Source: Adineta ricciae (taxonomy: Eukaryota; Rotifera; Eurotatoria; Adinetida; Adinetidae). From it: a stretch of DNA of 64,000 nucleotides. The notes beneath the pieces were generated by a model, which had not been told where the DNA came from, did not search any database, and worked only from the letters and a program-made list of their open reading frames with translations. The position numbers were made by a program, and so were the translations under genes. Positions 47,907-58,411 of the stretch are shown in pieces (position 1 is the first letter of the stretch; each line of letters opens with the position of its first letter). The DNA lies in contig CAJNOJ010000001.1 of the NCBI GenBank assembly GCA_905250025.1, forward strand, positions 1,364,001-1,428,000, read 5' to 3'.

Positions 47907-49999
47907 TTACTGCTCATAAACAAAGACTTCACAAAGTACAGCAGTAAACAATTTATTCCAACGATTACGAACACCATCAGCTTCAATGTAAACAAAACGA
48001 CCATGTAATGAACGTTGACATTGAAAGTGTAGACGAGATGATGATGTCAGTGTTTGATCGGTACGTTTGATAGATGAACATAAATTAGCATTTTTAAAAC
48101 GATATCGACGAGGATAATGATCCACATAAACATTGTATTGATTCAAATTTACTAAGTAATCTCGATACATCGATGAAGATCCATTGGACTCTATTCAAAA
48201 AATAGTTTTCAATTCTATCTTCGCAAATTCTTCTTCTTCTTTCTCTCATACCTAGACCATCATACCATGTTCTGACCAAAACGCCAGCGACATTCGTTGC
48301 TCGTCCGAGATCAACCATCCATACAGGCTTCTCCACGAAATAATTGTCAATAGTTGCACATTTTGCCCAGTCTAGCGGTTCTTCAAAGCCATCTACAGCC
48401 AACGAAGGATCACCGTTTGATTCGCGTGTACTACGAAATTGAAATCCTTCAAGAGAAGTCTTGCGACGATAACGATTTCGGTCATTTGTCCACGTTCGTT
48501 TCCCATAAGCCAGATTTTCCACTAGAACAGCAAATGAAGTAATCGTTAAACAGTTGCTTTCCTTTAACATACCGCACTGTGCTTCACTATTAACACGAAA
48601 ATAACCCGGGAAGCAAGCGCCTATGATAAATACGTAGATCAGCATGATCAAGAAATAGATTCTAGATTTTGCTACTAGTTACCCTGGTGTGGACACCCGA
48701 GAATGGCTGCACGCATACTAACATGATTGTGCCAATCAGTAGGATGAATTCGGACATATCGAGCAACGAACAGTTCGTTAAGAAAATGAATACGTTCGCT
48801 GTCACGATCGTTATTACCGGCAAATTCCTAAAAATTGAAAAAAATTCAAATCAATATTCAAGTGCGGTCATTTTGAATTCGAGTGTCTATGATCAATCGT
48901 TCACATAATTGCGTGTCCTTCAAAACTGAAGTCTCATTTTTGTTCTTTATGAAATCACTTGCCTTTGGTTCGGTTTGTAATTTATCCTTATAGTAAATCC
49001 ACAGACGAGAGTCATTCGAAAACGAAACTCGATATTTCGTCACCCATTGTTCTTGATTCGTATCAGCTCGGCCTTTTGTTATCAATGATGTCACTGTTGA
49101 TGGATGTCCCAAGTCAAATTCTAGCCATTGATCGTATTCTAAACAATCACTCTATCGCTTAAAGGAAACCTTATTCGAAAGAAAAACAAACTGTATTTCT
49201 TTTTTGAACACCATCCTTTGTTACTAAGTAGGTATCCATCTTCTGCTTGGCATGTCGCTCGTCGGCGAGCGGGCCATGTAGTTGATGCGGTGACTTTTCC
49301 ATAAGGTGGTAAGCCCAAATATTGCTTACATTCTACAGTATCAATCAAAAGATAGGACAGAAGTGAAAATTGATCAAACCTTGACAACCAATAATTTCTA
49401 CACGTAATGACGGATGTGAGTACCACTCCATTGGATGAAATTTAATGAAACGAGTGAGAATTGGTTCATCAAAGTAGTTGTTATGCACTGAATACGAATC
49501 TGTATTTGCCGAAAAGATCTAAGGGAAGAAAAAAAAACTAAATTGATCGATGCTACAAGTCTCTCTCGAAATATCCAACCTTTTGATTTCCATACTGGTC
49601 GACCAAGTATTGCCAACGATACGCATCAGTGCTGTATGAAATCATAAATGATGTGACATATTCATCCTTATTTGCTCGACCTTGTGTTAATACACCTGAT
49701 ATCTACGAATAATACGCTAACTAGGAAAAATAAAAACGGCGCTATGGTTTTCGATTTACTTTCGCCGGTATTCCCAGATCGATTTGTAGCCATTCTGAAT
49801 CGGATTTATGTCGAGCACACCAAGCTCGATCAAGTGCTTGATACACTCGTGCATTTTTCTCATGACAATCATAATCCGGATAAGTTGATGATGCTGTTAT
49901 TTGCCAATCGCGTATTTCCCCGCTAATCATTCCTAATGGACCATTACATACTTGAGCATTTGCATTGATCGCGAACAGAACTAGTACACAGATGAACAT
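47907..49999 (-). CDS. Secreted protein with two F5/8C and one fucolectin-like domain
   Basis: Nine exons: 49760-49999, 49580-49702, 49380-49518, 49192-49332, 48963-49138, 48683-48827, 48573-48620, 48252-48521, 47907-48190; 521 aa. Signal peptide MFICVLVLFAINANAQ. First F5/8 type C (discoidin) domain about 18-167 (ITASSTYP, WLQIDLG, GVLTQGR, FIKFHP, EIIGCQ), second about 168-322 (VTASTTWP, WLEFDLG, LITKGR, YVRIHPTDWHNH, AAILGC), then a fucolectin-like galactose-binding domain (NLAYGKRTW, SLAVDGF, VWMVDLGRATNVAGVLVRT). These beta-barrel domains bind carbohydrate or lipid outside cells. Oddity: the intron after exon 5 (48962 downwards) uses a GC-AG donor, GCAAGT, required by the frame. Likely a secreted lectin or adhesion protein. 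Confidence 0.87.
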
Positions 50000-51420
50000 T
50001 TTCAATCTTATTCGTATTTTAAAACATCTAAAAATGAAGTTCATCTCAACAAGGAATCTTAACAGACAAACATCAATTGAGAAACAAGCTTACATCATCG
50101 ACGTATACAATGATAGTGTCAAGTGAAGTATATAATCATTAAGTGAATTACTCTATAGCAAGTGTTTAGAAGAAGAAGAAACAACAACTTCAACCGCAGG
50201 AAGTCGAATGACTTCCAACCTGGTGTGTACATGTTCGGTGAATGATGATTACATCATTGAGATGCAATTCAAATGAACATATCGAAGAGAGAAAGAGAGA
50301 GAAATTTTCTTACTGTATACAAATGACCTTTGAATAAAGTTTAGAGGTGATTTTATGCAAAATAAAACAGATTGTCATTGGGTGTCTCTGATCGCCTTAA
50401 GTCAATTTCATCTGGTATTGATCATATATCGTCTAGTGTAGTTATGCTTCATTTGTTACAATATACAATAAAGAAAAAGAGAGAGAGAGAGAGCTCATTA
50501 AAAACGAATCCTGAGACGTACTTTGATTTCTATTTTTATCAAGTAATCCTCACATATATTTCGATTTGACGATGTGTAAAAAAAGAAGTAAACGTACTTG
50601 ATAATGATAATAATTGACGGATGTAGTCTCGCGTATGCATTATTAGATGTGATCATCTTGGCAGAAATATCCTTTCGAAAACAATTATCAATTAATGAAT
50701 AGACAAGCATAGAAGAAAACGAACACACATCTACCTATTTGTGTCAATGATGTTGTGAGATATGTGCTTATATTCGTGAAGGAAGAAAAGAAATATGCTC
50801 AATCAGTGACCTGCTATTGATATTCTCCTAATATCGATCGTATTGAAAGAGAGAATATGTGTAGGCGATGAAGTCATCTAACATTAATCACTGAATACGT
50901 ACGATTTGAAAGTTATTGTCAGCAAATCGTCTCGAAAGGCAGAAAGAAAATATTGAACATTGATGATTAACAAGAAACACCTGCAGAATTGATTTCGATT
51001 GAACAACAAATGACATCATCATGTAAGCCTTAAGAAGTTTAATTCTTGCTTTGAATTAGTAGAAATATAAACAAGAGGATGAAATAGGCGTCGAAAGGTC
51101 ATCGGCTCTGTCAATCCGATGGGATTTTCGATGATACATAAAAGAAGGTAGTGTTATTTTCAATCAGTCGAATGATTCAAATTCAGATATAATGTTTTTA
51201 TGTGTAAATTTTCGAATTGTCGAATAGCGTCATCTAGACTACCTGTCAGGTAATAGGTGCACAAGTGAATATCATATTTTAATCGAAATAAACTACGGAT
51301 GTCTATCTGAACTTCGTCAATAACAAAAAAAATACAAGAGAAAGAAGATAATCGGATGGGAATATTATTAATCATCAGTATTAGACAAAGAGTATATTTT
51401 TATTAATATTAAACAATAAG
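50000..51420. other. Intergenic with GA microsatellites
   Basis: Contains short GA tracts near 50285 and 50480. No coding sequence or RNA gene recognised. Confidence 0.45.
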
Positions 51421-52019
51421 ATGTCTATGACGCGTTCAATTAGCGTTGGTTCGTCTGCATCGACAGCGACAATGACGACGATTTCGCCAAATGACCTTGC
51501 TGCAGATACATCTAATGATCTCTATGAAAATCGCGAACATTTCCAAGCAATCTTTACGAATGATTCTCGATTTTTCGATACCAGTCTTCATCTTTTCAAA
51601 TCTTATTATGCATTGGGATATATCCATCCAGAAGAGGAGAAATCTGACCGACTGAGTGTGCCTAGTCTCACAACATCCAATGGACGTAGACATCGTTGGA
51701 AAACACGCTTCTTAGGATCCAATTATTATCAGCATGATGATCATCATCACAATGGAACGTTAAAAAGTTTCTTAACGCCGATTTTACTACGAAAAAATGG
51801 TAAATGATTCGAAAGCATCCCTTCTCTTACATAAGATTTCCTTTCTTAGATCACATCAATCAAACGCGTGGAGAATCAGGCAATCCGACTAAAGATATTA
51901 ATAATTCGTATAAAAGCAATTCATTCGCTGTTCATTATCAACCAACTTCTATACCAAGTATTAGTGTATCTGATGAGATGAAGTCCGATGAATCTGAAGT
52001 AACAATCACCAGATTATAA
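51421..52019 (+). CDS. Hypothetical 182-aa protein
   Basis: Two exons, 51421-51799 and 51850-52019, joined by a 50-nt intron at phase 1. Ser/Thr-rich N-terminus, a more ordered stretch around residues 35-70 (YENREHFQAIFTND, SLHLFKSYYALGYIHPEE), a His-rich patch (HDDHHHNG) and a polar C-terminus. No signal peptide or membrane segment. I do not recognise a family. Support comes from the clean splice, coding-like composition in both exons and AATAAA at 52116-52121. Confidence 0.6.
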
Positions 52020-52519
52020 TTGTTCATTAAACATCACGATTCTCTCTTTGTTTCTCAAGTATATCACTTTGTGAGCCCACAAGTCTTTCCATTCTTTCTC
52101 ATTAAATATGTTGTGAATAAATATTCAATTTATCTTTCGTCTATTTCTATGCATTTTGTTTACTAATTCAAGTGTTGATTTAATTCTCAAATGAACTTCT
52201 ATGTACAGTTTATTAGTTCTGTTTTTCTCGAGCACATCTATTGTTTTTTTTTCTCATTTGTTGTTGCACATCAAAGAAAATATAATACTGAATGTGTGTG
52301 TGTGGAGAGGATATTCTATCGCTACAATTATTCAAAATCGAGGAACGCACACTTTATTGATGTTGATCGACTTTTTTATTTGATGAAGAACATCTGTCGA
52401 CAGGAGCTATTTTTCGCAACATCGAGATCAATGAATATATTTTAATAGGCCAAATTTTATGATTATACTAGATAAATAATGACAAATTGACTTGCTTTCA
52501 ATGTTGATCTAAGTCTTAA

Positions 52520-53000
52520 CCCTTTCGAGGTAATATGCGCCATCGATGATTTGCACCATAGTTTACAGCGTTTAGTCAGCTATAACAACAAAAGATTTGT
52601 CTTATCTAGCTGATTTTATACAGCTAACTGTGGTGCATATTTTCACAAAAATATATTCATAGTTTGCCCAATAAATAGCTATGCTGTGTTGAAAACACTA
52701 AAATGCTTTTCACGTAGAAGTGCTTGAAATTTTTCAGTACTTTGGTCGTAGAATGAAGATTTCTCGAACAAAATCTCCAGCAATGATAGACGAGGACACT
52801 TTAAAACAACCTCTTGTTTCTATATTTGACCATCCATAAAAGTGCGCTAGCAATACTTCTATAATTTGTGAAAATTTCCATGATTCTATAGGCTCTTGCC
52901 GTCCTATGAATAATTAGTTATATTGTTAAATCCCATTTTTAATGGACTTTCATTCAGTATAAAAGACAATCATATGCTTCAGAAAACATGTGTGAAAAGG
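52520..53000. mobile_element. Candidate piggyBac-type MITE (481 bp)
   Basis: Flanked on both sides by TTAA (52516-52519 and 53001-53004), the target duplicated by piggyBac elements. The ends are CCCTTTCGAGG at the left and, read inward on the other strand, CCTTTTCACAC at the right, matching at six of the first seven bases. No transposase frame inside. A nested internal inverted repeat lies near the left end (arms 52553-52563 and 52626-52636, ten of eleven bases). The short and imperfect terminal repeat keeps this tentative. Confidence 0.4.
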
Positions 53001-53005
53001 TTAAG

Positions 53006-53263
53006 TTAACAGCCATCGACTGAGTCACCTTCTTGATAACGACCAAAACGAGCAAAACTTGGACATCCTTGAATCGAATCTGTTTTCTTCGATTTCGAAC
53101 ATATTGGAAGACATGAGTAGTGTCGACGATGGTGACGCTTCACTTGAGGATACGCTGCTTCATAGCCTGTTCGATGTTTGTGAACCGAATTCGATCTCAA
53201 AGAAATTGGAACATGAACACGAAACCAGTCGGATAGAAGCGTCACATATGAAACAGTTGCCAT
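53006..53263 (-). CDS. Possible small Cys-containing peptide gene
   Basis: Open frame of 85 codons from ATG (53261-53263). The C-terminal part is basic with four Cys and contains YSCLPICSKSKK and GCPSFARFGR, the latter ending like an amidated RF-type peptide (Gly-Arg). The N-terminus is not a clear signal peptide, so a spliced first exon might exist upstream. The stop lies two bases from the TTAA of the candidate MITE. Could be a chance frame. Confidence 0.3.
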   Translation of the reverse strand: MATVSYVTLLSDWFRVHVPISLRSNSVHKHRTGYEAAYPQVKRHHRRHYSCLPICSKSKKTDSIQGCPSFARFGRYQEGDSVDGC

Positions 53264-53784
53264 ATTGATGAGTGAATATTCGAAACGATAGATATTAGGA
53301 GAGAGAGAGATCCTATGCGCAATTACGGATAATTACTTTGTTTTTATTCAATGGAATGAATTCAGGCTAACGTGTGCAAAAGAACGTTTTTGTTAATTAT
53401 TTTCATGTTTAAATACGTTGTTTGTTCTTGAAATGAGTACATACAGATGTGTATCAGATCATTTGCTTTTGTCTTTGTCAAATATTTGTTCAGTTGATCG
53501 TACAGATTTTTTAAAGAAAGGATATAATAGAACATTGAGTTATCACGTGTGAACAACGAGAGAGAGAGAGAGAGAGAGAGGGAGGAAGATTTGATTTCAT
53601 CTTATTCATTTTACTATGTAACCTTCTGTTGACAAATATGACAGAACGCGCAAGTTTTCTTTTGATTCTTCTTCATGAAAGCAAAGTTTACGGGACTTTT
53701 TCTTTTCTTTTTCTGTATGTGTACTTTAGTTACTAACACCACACGTTTTTACTTCATACACTCGCGCGTACATCAATAGTGAAG
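53264..53784. repeat. Spacer with (GA)n microsatellite
   Basis: (GA)n at about 53559-53582 within the upstream region of the first lipid phosphatase gene. No gene seen. Confidence 0.6.
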
Positions 53785-54828
53785 ATGAACAAAACTGCAG
53801 ATTCTGTCCTTGTCATGCAACCAACAAATAACCACACTGTTCCAAATGGTCTAACACAGCATCGACGAGAAGTCATGACACCATTAGTATACTTTCGAAC
53901 TTTCTGGATGGATTATCTCGCCATGGCTGTACTGGGCGCACTGGGCTTAGGGATTTACTTTTTGCGACCAGCACCGAATCGTGTATTTCCAGTTTACTTT
54001 CGTGATGGAGAAGTCGTTAATCCAGAATTTACTTATCCGTATCAAAAAGATATTATACCTATCTGGCTAGCTGCTCTCTTAGCATTTATTATTCCATTTA
54101 TATTTATAATGTTAATGCAAATACGTACGCGGAGTTTCAACGATGTGAATACAGGAACGATGGGTTTATTATTTTCGCTTATAACTGCTGCTGTTTTTCA
54201 AGTATTTATTAAATGGTTAATTGGTGGTTTGCGACCACATTTTTTCTCAGTATGTAAACCGAATATTAACGCATCATTTGTTGGGACAGGACAAGGTTTT
54301 GATGGTCTTCTATTTGATCGATCGATTTGTACAGGCGACGAGAAACAAATTAACGACGCCTTGGAATCGATGCCATCAGGACATTCAACTGCAGCTTTTG
54401 CTGGTTTGGTCTACTGTTCACTGTATTTAAATGGAAAACTGAAAATCTTTGCCAACTATCGACCTCAATACTGGAAATTCGTTCTCTTCTATGCTCCACT
54501 TCTCGGTGCTGTTCTTATTGCTGCATCTTTGACGATAGATCATTACCACCATTGGTACGATATTCTAGCTGGTGCAGTCATTGGAACCATACACGCATTT
54601 GGGTCGTATCGTTTCCAGTATGCAAGTGTTTGGGACTATCGTTTCAATCACATTCCATTGCCAAGAGTCGACGCTGAACATGGCTTTGATTATCATCTTG
54701 ATCATTTGGAAGAGTCGTTGAGTGGATCGAGAAAAGGCGGATGGCGAAACGGACAAATTCATGGTGCGCCATTTGATGCAACAGCGACATTATCGATGGT
54801 GGAAATGGATAGACAATTAAGAGTATAA
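53785..54828 (+). CDS. PAP2 lipid phosphatase (DPP1/PLPP4-5-like), paralogue 1
   Basis: Single-exon gene, 347 aa. Integral membrane phosphatase that removes phosphate from phosphatidate, diacylglycerol pyrophosphate or related lipids. Six hydrophobic segments. PAP2 motifs: C1 KWLIGGLRP (K-x6-RP), C2 PSGHSTAAF, C3 SLTIDHYHHWYD (catalytic His in the HxxxD part; Ser lacks the usual following Arg). A soluble C-terminal tail of about 70 residues (DYRFNHIPLPRVDAEHGFDY onward) is outside the family core and ends TLSMVEMDRQLRV. AATAAA at 54872. A tandem paralogue follows 435 nt downstream. Substrate inferred only from family. Confidence 0.9.
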   Translation: MNKTADSVLVMQPTNNHTVPNGLTQHRREVMTPLVYFRTFWMDYLAMAVLGALGLGIYFLRPAPNRVFPVYFRDGEVVNPEFTYPYQKDIIPIWLAALLAFIIPFIFIMLMQIRTRSFNDVNTGTMGLLFSLITAAVFQVFIKWLIGGLRPHFFSVCKPNINASFVGTGQGFDGLLFDRSICTGDEKQINDALESMPSGHSTAAFAGLVYCSLYLNGKLKIFANYRPQYWKFVLFYAPLLGAVLIAASLTIDHYHHWYDILAGAVIGTIHAFGSYRFQYASVWDYRFNHIPLPRVDAEHGFDYHLDHLEESLSGSRKGGWRNGQIHGAPFDATATLSMVEMDRQLRV

Positions 54829-55263
54829 AACTGTTTGTAAAAACGAAATTTTTATAAAGAAATATTTGTTCAATAAATTCAAAATGATTTGCATTGTCTT
54901 TAAACTTCTCTTTCTTTCGTTGATGTAGTGACTAAATCTAATTGGTAGTTGGAATAGCTTCTTTTTCGTCCGACGCTATAATGTATCTAATTCTCTGCAG
55001 TATTACGTAAGAGCCAGAGAAGGAGAGGAAGCAAATGAACTAAAGAAAAAGAAAAAAACTTGTATCTTTCTACATTTTACTATATAACCCTTGACAGTTT
55101 CATACTACGAAGAAAGAAGCAGAATAAATGGCTTTTTCTATTCTTACATGAAGCAGTAGATTTTACAAAAAAAAAACTTCCGTTTCTTCTGTCATAACAT
55201 ATTTTCATACAACATCAGGAACACTCGTTTAATTATTTGATTTTTTTAGCTCTGTCAGAAACA
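54829..55263. other. Spacer between tandem phosphatases
   Basis: Contains poly(A) signal AATAAA (54872-54877) of the first gene and the promoter of the second. The first exon of the second gene may lie here, since a TTTTTTTAG acceptor-like site precedes its ATG at about 55228. Confidence 0.5.
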
Positions 55264-56280
55264 ATGAAAGTACCTCGCAATGATCTTATTGCCATGGAAC
55301 AATCAACTATGAATGTACAACAAAGAACGATGTATCGGCCCCAACAAGATGTTCTCACTTTTCGAATCTATATTCGAACTTTCTGGATGGATTATCTTGT
55401 CTTAGTTATATTAGGTATTATTGGCATTGAGGCAAATATGCTTCGACCGATTCCCAACCGTCTCTTTCCCATCTATTTTCGCAATGGTGAAATTGTTAAT
55501 CCAGAGTTTACGTATCCTCTCGAGAAAAATATCATTCCAACATGGTTATCTGGTTTGTTGGCATTTCTTATCCCGTTTATATTTATAATGTTAATGCAAA
55601 TACGTATACGAAGTTTTAATGACGTTAATGCAGCTACGATGGGTCTATTATACGCAATAGTATCTGGAGCTGCTTTTCAAGTACTTATTAAATGGTTGAT
55701 TGGCGGTTTCAGACCACATTTTCTTTCCGTTTGCAAACCAAATATTAATGCAGCAAGTATCGGCAAAGGAAAAGGCTTCGATGGTCTTCTATTTGATCGA
55801 TCTATATGTACAGGTAATGAAAAAGATATTAATTTTGCATTACAGTCAATGCCATCGGGGCATTCAACTGCGGCGTTCGCTAGTCTTGTTTATTGCTCAT
55901 TGTATCTCAACGCAAAACTGAAAATTTTCGCTAATTATCGACCACAATATTGGAAATTCGTTCTCTTCTATGCTCCACTTCTCGGTGCTGTTCTTATTGC
56001 TGCATCTTTGACGATAGATCATTACCACAATTGGTATGATGTTCTAGCTGGCTCAATCATCGGAACGATGTTTGCTTTTGGATCATACCGTTTCCAGTAT
56101 GCAAGTGTTTGGGACTATCGTTTCAATCACATTCCATTGCCGAGAGTCGACGCTGAACACGGCTTTGATTATCATCTTGATCATTTAGAAGAGTCGTTGA
56201 GTGGATCGAGAAAAGGCGGATGGCGAAACGGACAAATTCATGGTGCGCCATTTGATGCAACAGCGACATTACCAATTTGA
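55264..56280 (+). CDS. PAP2 lipid phosphatase, paralogue 2
   Basis: 338 aa from ATG 55264. Same architecture as paralogue 1: KWLIGGFRP, PSGHSTAAF, SLTIDHYHNWYD, six membrane segments and the same C-terminal tail, which ends sooner (TATLPI). The N-terminal 35 residues are unrelated to paralogue 1. Protein identity is high across the core. At DNA level the upstream two thirds has drifted at many synonymous sites, whereas 55951-56028 is identical to 54472-54549 and 56089-56271 differs from 54610-54792 at three positions. Confidence 0.9.
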   Translation: MKVPRNDLIAMEQSTMNVQQRTMYRPQQDVLTFRIYIRTFWMDYLVLVILGIIGIEANMLRPIPNRLFPIYFRNGEIVNPEFTYPLEKNIIPTWLSGLLAFLIPFIFIMLMQIRIRSFNDVNAATMGLLYAIVSGAAFQVLIKWLIGGFRPHFLSVCKPNINAASIGKGKGFDGLLFDRSICTGNEKDINFALQSMPSGHSTAAFASLVYCSLYLNAKLKIFANYRPQYWKFVLFYAPLLGAVLIAASLTIDHYHNWYDVLAGSIIGTMFAFGSYRFQYASVWDYRFNHIPLPRVDAEHGFDYHLDHLEESLSGSRKGGWRNGQIHGAPFDATATLPI

Positions 56281-58411
56281 TCAATATAGTTTGATAAACG
56301 AGTGCAGATAGAAGCGAAAATGAATGTTGTAAACGTTTTTGTATATACCTTGAAGAATCTCATATGCTGTTTATTTGTAAAGTATGTTTCACAGATATGT
56401 CGATTTTTGCAGAAAATACATTTATAGAATTCAAAAGAATATGCTGCTTAAAATAAGGATAAGACGAATCTAGAGACTATTTGTGTAAAAAATAAGTAAT
56501 CTCAAGACATGACATTTTTTTGCGTGTAATCTCCAGATTAGAATGTAGAAAAACTAAAACTCATTAATTTTTCATACTCAGATATTAGGTCGGAAAACAA
56601 TCCAACCTAATAAACAAACGTGCGACAAGTGTGAGAAAGCTCTTGTATGTTAACTTGAAGTCTTTCACAAGTAGAACTGTTAGGAAGTGAAGTTCGTAGC
56701 TCCGGTTAATAACTTCCTTTTTTTAATCAATTGTATTTGATACTATACATGTTGGGCTCGAATAGGAAATCGTTTGTATTCCCTATTTTCCATGCAAAAC
56801 ACTCTCAACACGTTCCTTTTCGATCTCGCTTGATTTTGATCGCTACACATCACCGGAGAAATCTGGTAAATATAATATCGTTCTGACGGTATTTCAATAA
56901 GCTACTTATACAATTCAAGATGACGTCACAAAAACACGAAATTGAGTAAAAGTAATCATAAATTCACCTTTCTATAGAATGACGAGTGTTGTCAATAAGA
57001 AATGAATCATTGAATGGCAAAGAGATTTTGCTTCGAAACAAGAGAGAAAAATATATTATCATCATTTTTCGTTTTCTCCATCGAAGCCACGACACAATCA
57101 TATTTGCTCTGATATCAAACTGAAAAGCTTGAAATGATTGATACTTTTCCTTTTTCTTGTCTCAGACAATATAATTAAATATTTCTTCCTCTTAGGTCAG
57201 AATGGCATGTTTAACTGATATATAATTTCGTTTTTTCTCTTTTGTATCTCAAACCCTTAAGTGTTCATTACTGGACTAGTCGTTTCTGTTTTCTTTTCTT
57301 TCTTTCTTCGTCGTCTTCTGCTTGTAGTTTCTCTTGTTATTCTACTCGTTGATTGATTAGTGAAAGACAGTAGCAGAGTTTTTTTCCCTTGTAACGTAGA
57401 AAACCTTCTTTACATTGAGTATTTGGAAAGAAAAAGACTCGTTTTTCTCGTTTCTGCAAATATTTTAGCTCTCGCGGTCCTATTCTCCTCCTTCCATTCG
57501 TATGGAAATGCGAGAAAAAAAATCAGTCATGCTGGTTGAACATTAGACTATCGGCTACAGACGACGTTGTCGACTATAGAACGTTCAGTTCTTGCTCCAA
57601 CTTACTGCTACGACAAGAAAACAGGGAGAGAGGAAAAAAAACTCCGATGACGACTTTCTCCATTTCTTCTTCCGCCTTCAAGTAATTGTGGATGCGTGCT
57701 ATGACGAGCAGAGAGACTGGCAAAGAAAACGTCAATACTAAGAACAAACATTCGCTCCGGCGATGAGCGGCATCGTCGTCGTCGTCGTTTTACTTCCATG
57801 TTTGGAACGAACGAGAAACGAAGAAAAAGAGGTTCATTCATTTTTTCCTCTTTCATCGGCTACTACTATTAGTGAAGAAAAAGAGCGAAGAGAGAGAGAG
57901 AGAGACAAAAGCAGAAAAATGAGAAAAACTTGCTTGTTGTTGTTGTCGTTATTGTGAACTGCTCGTCAGAACTACTATCATCTTTATCCTTCGTGTTTTG
58001 TGAGCATCGCACACTGACAAAAAAAGTAAGCCAAACATCAGATCGCTCTCGAAACGTGTCTAAGCATACTTTGTAGTCGAGTCGACGATAGTGCAAACCT
58101 TAGCAGATAAATGATGATTTTTCTCATCATGTTGATCATTTGATGATAAAAAAAAGTACAAAGAATGTAAAATCTCGCATTAATCTTCCTGTGATTTTTT
58201 TCCTTTTCTCTCGACATTTCCATCGCTGTTTTTCCACATTTCATCGCATCATATATAACTATATCTAACTAGCTACTGACAAAAACACATCATATACCAT
58301 TTATGAAAATAAATAATAAAAAAAAAGTTCATCATCAACGATTTCTTTTCTATTATTTTTCTTCTTCTTCTAGACATCAGTAGTTTTGAATAGTCTTATC
58401 AAATAAATCAG
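56281..58411. other. 2.1 kb upstream region of synaptotagmin, no gene seen
   Basis: Pyrimidine-rich on the plus strand from 57200 on, with frequent CTTTCTTT. Probably promoter and 5' UTR exons of synaptotagmin. The frames at 57608-57957 are short, low complexity and overlapping on both strands. Confidence 0.45.

Noticed and set aside
52191-52445. 84-codon plus-strand frame
   Set aside because: Hydrophobic AT-rich translation with no start context, motif or partner exon.
57608-58096. Overlapping short frames on both strands upstream of synaptotagmin
   Set aside because: Purine/pyrimidine-biased low-complexity sequence, no splice partners, no motifs.
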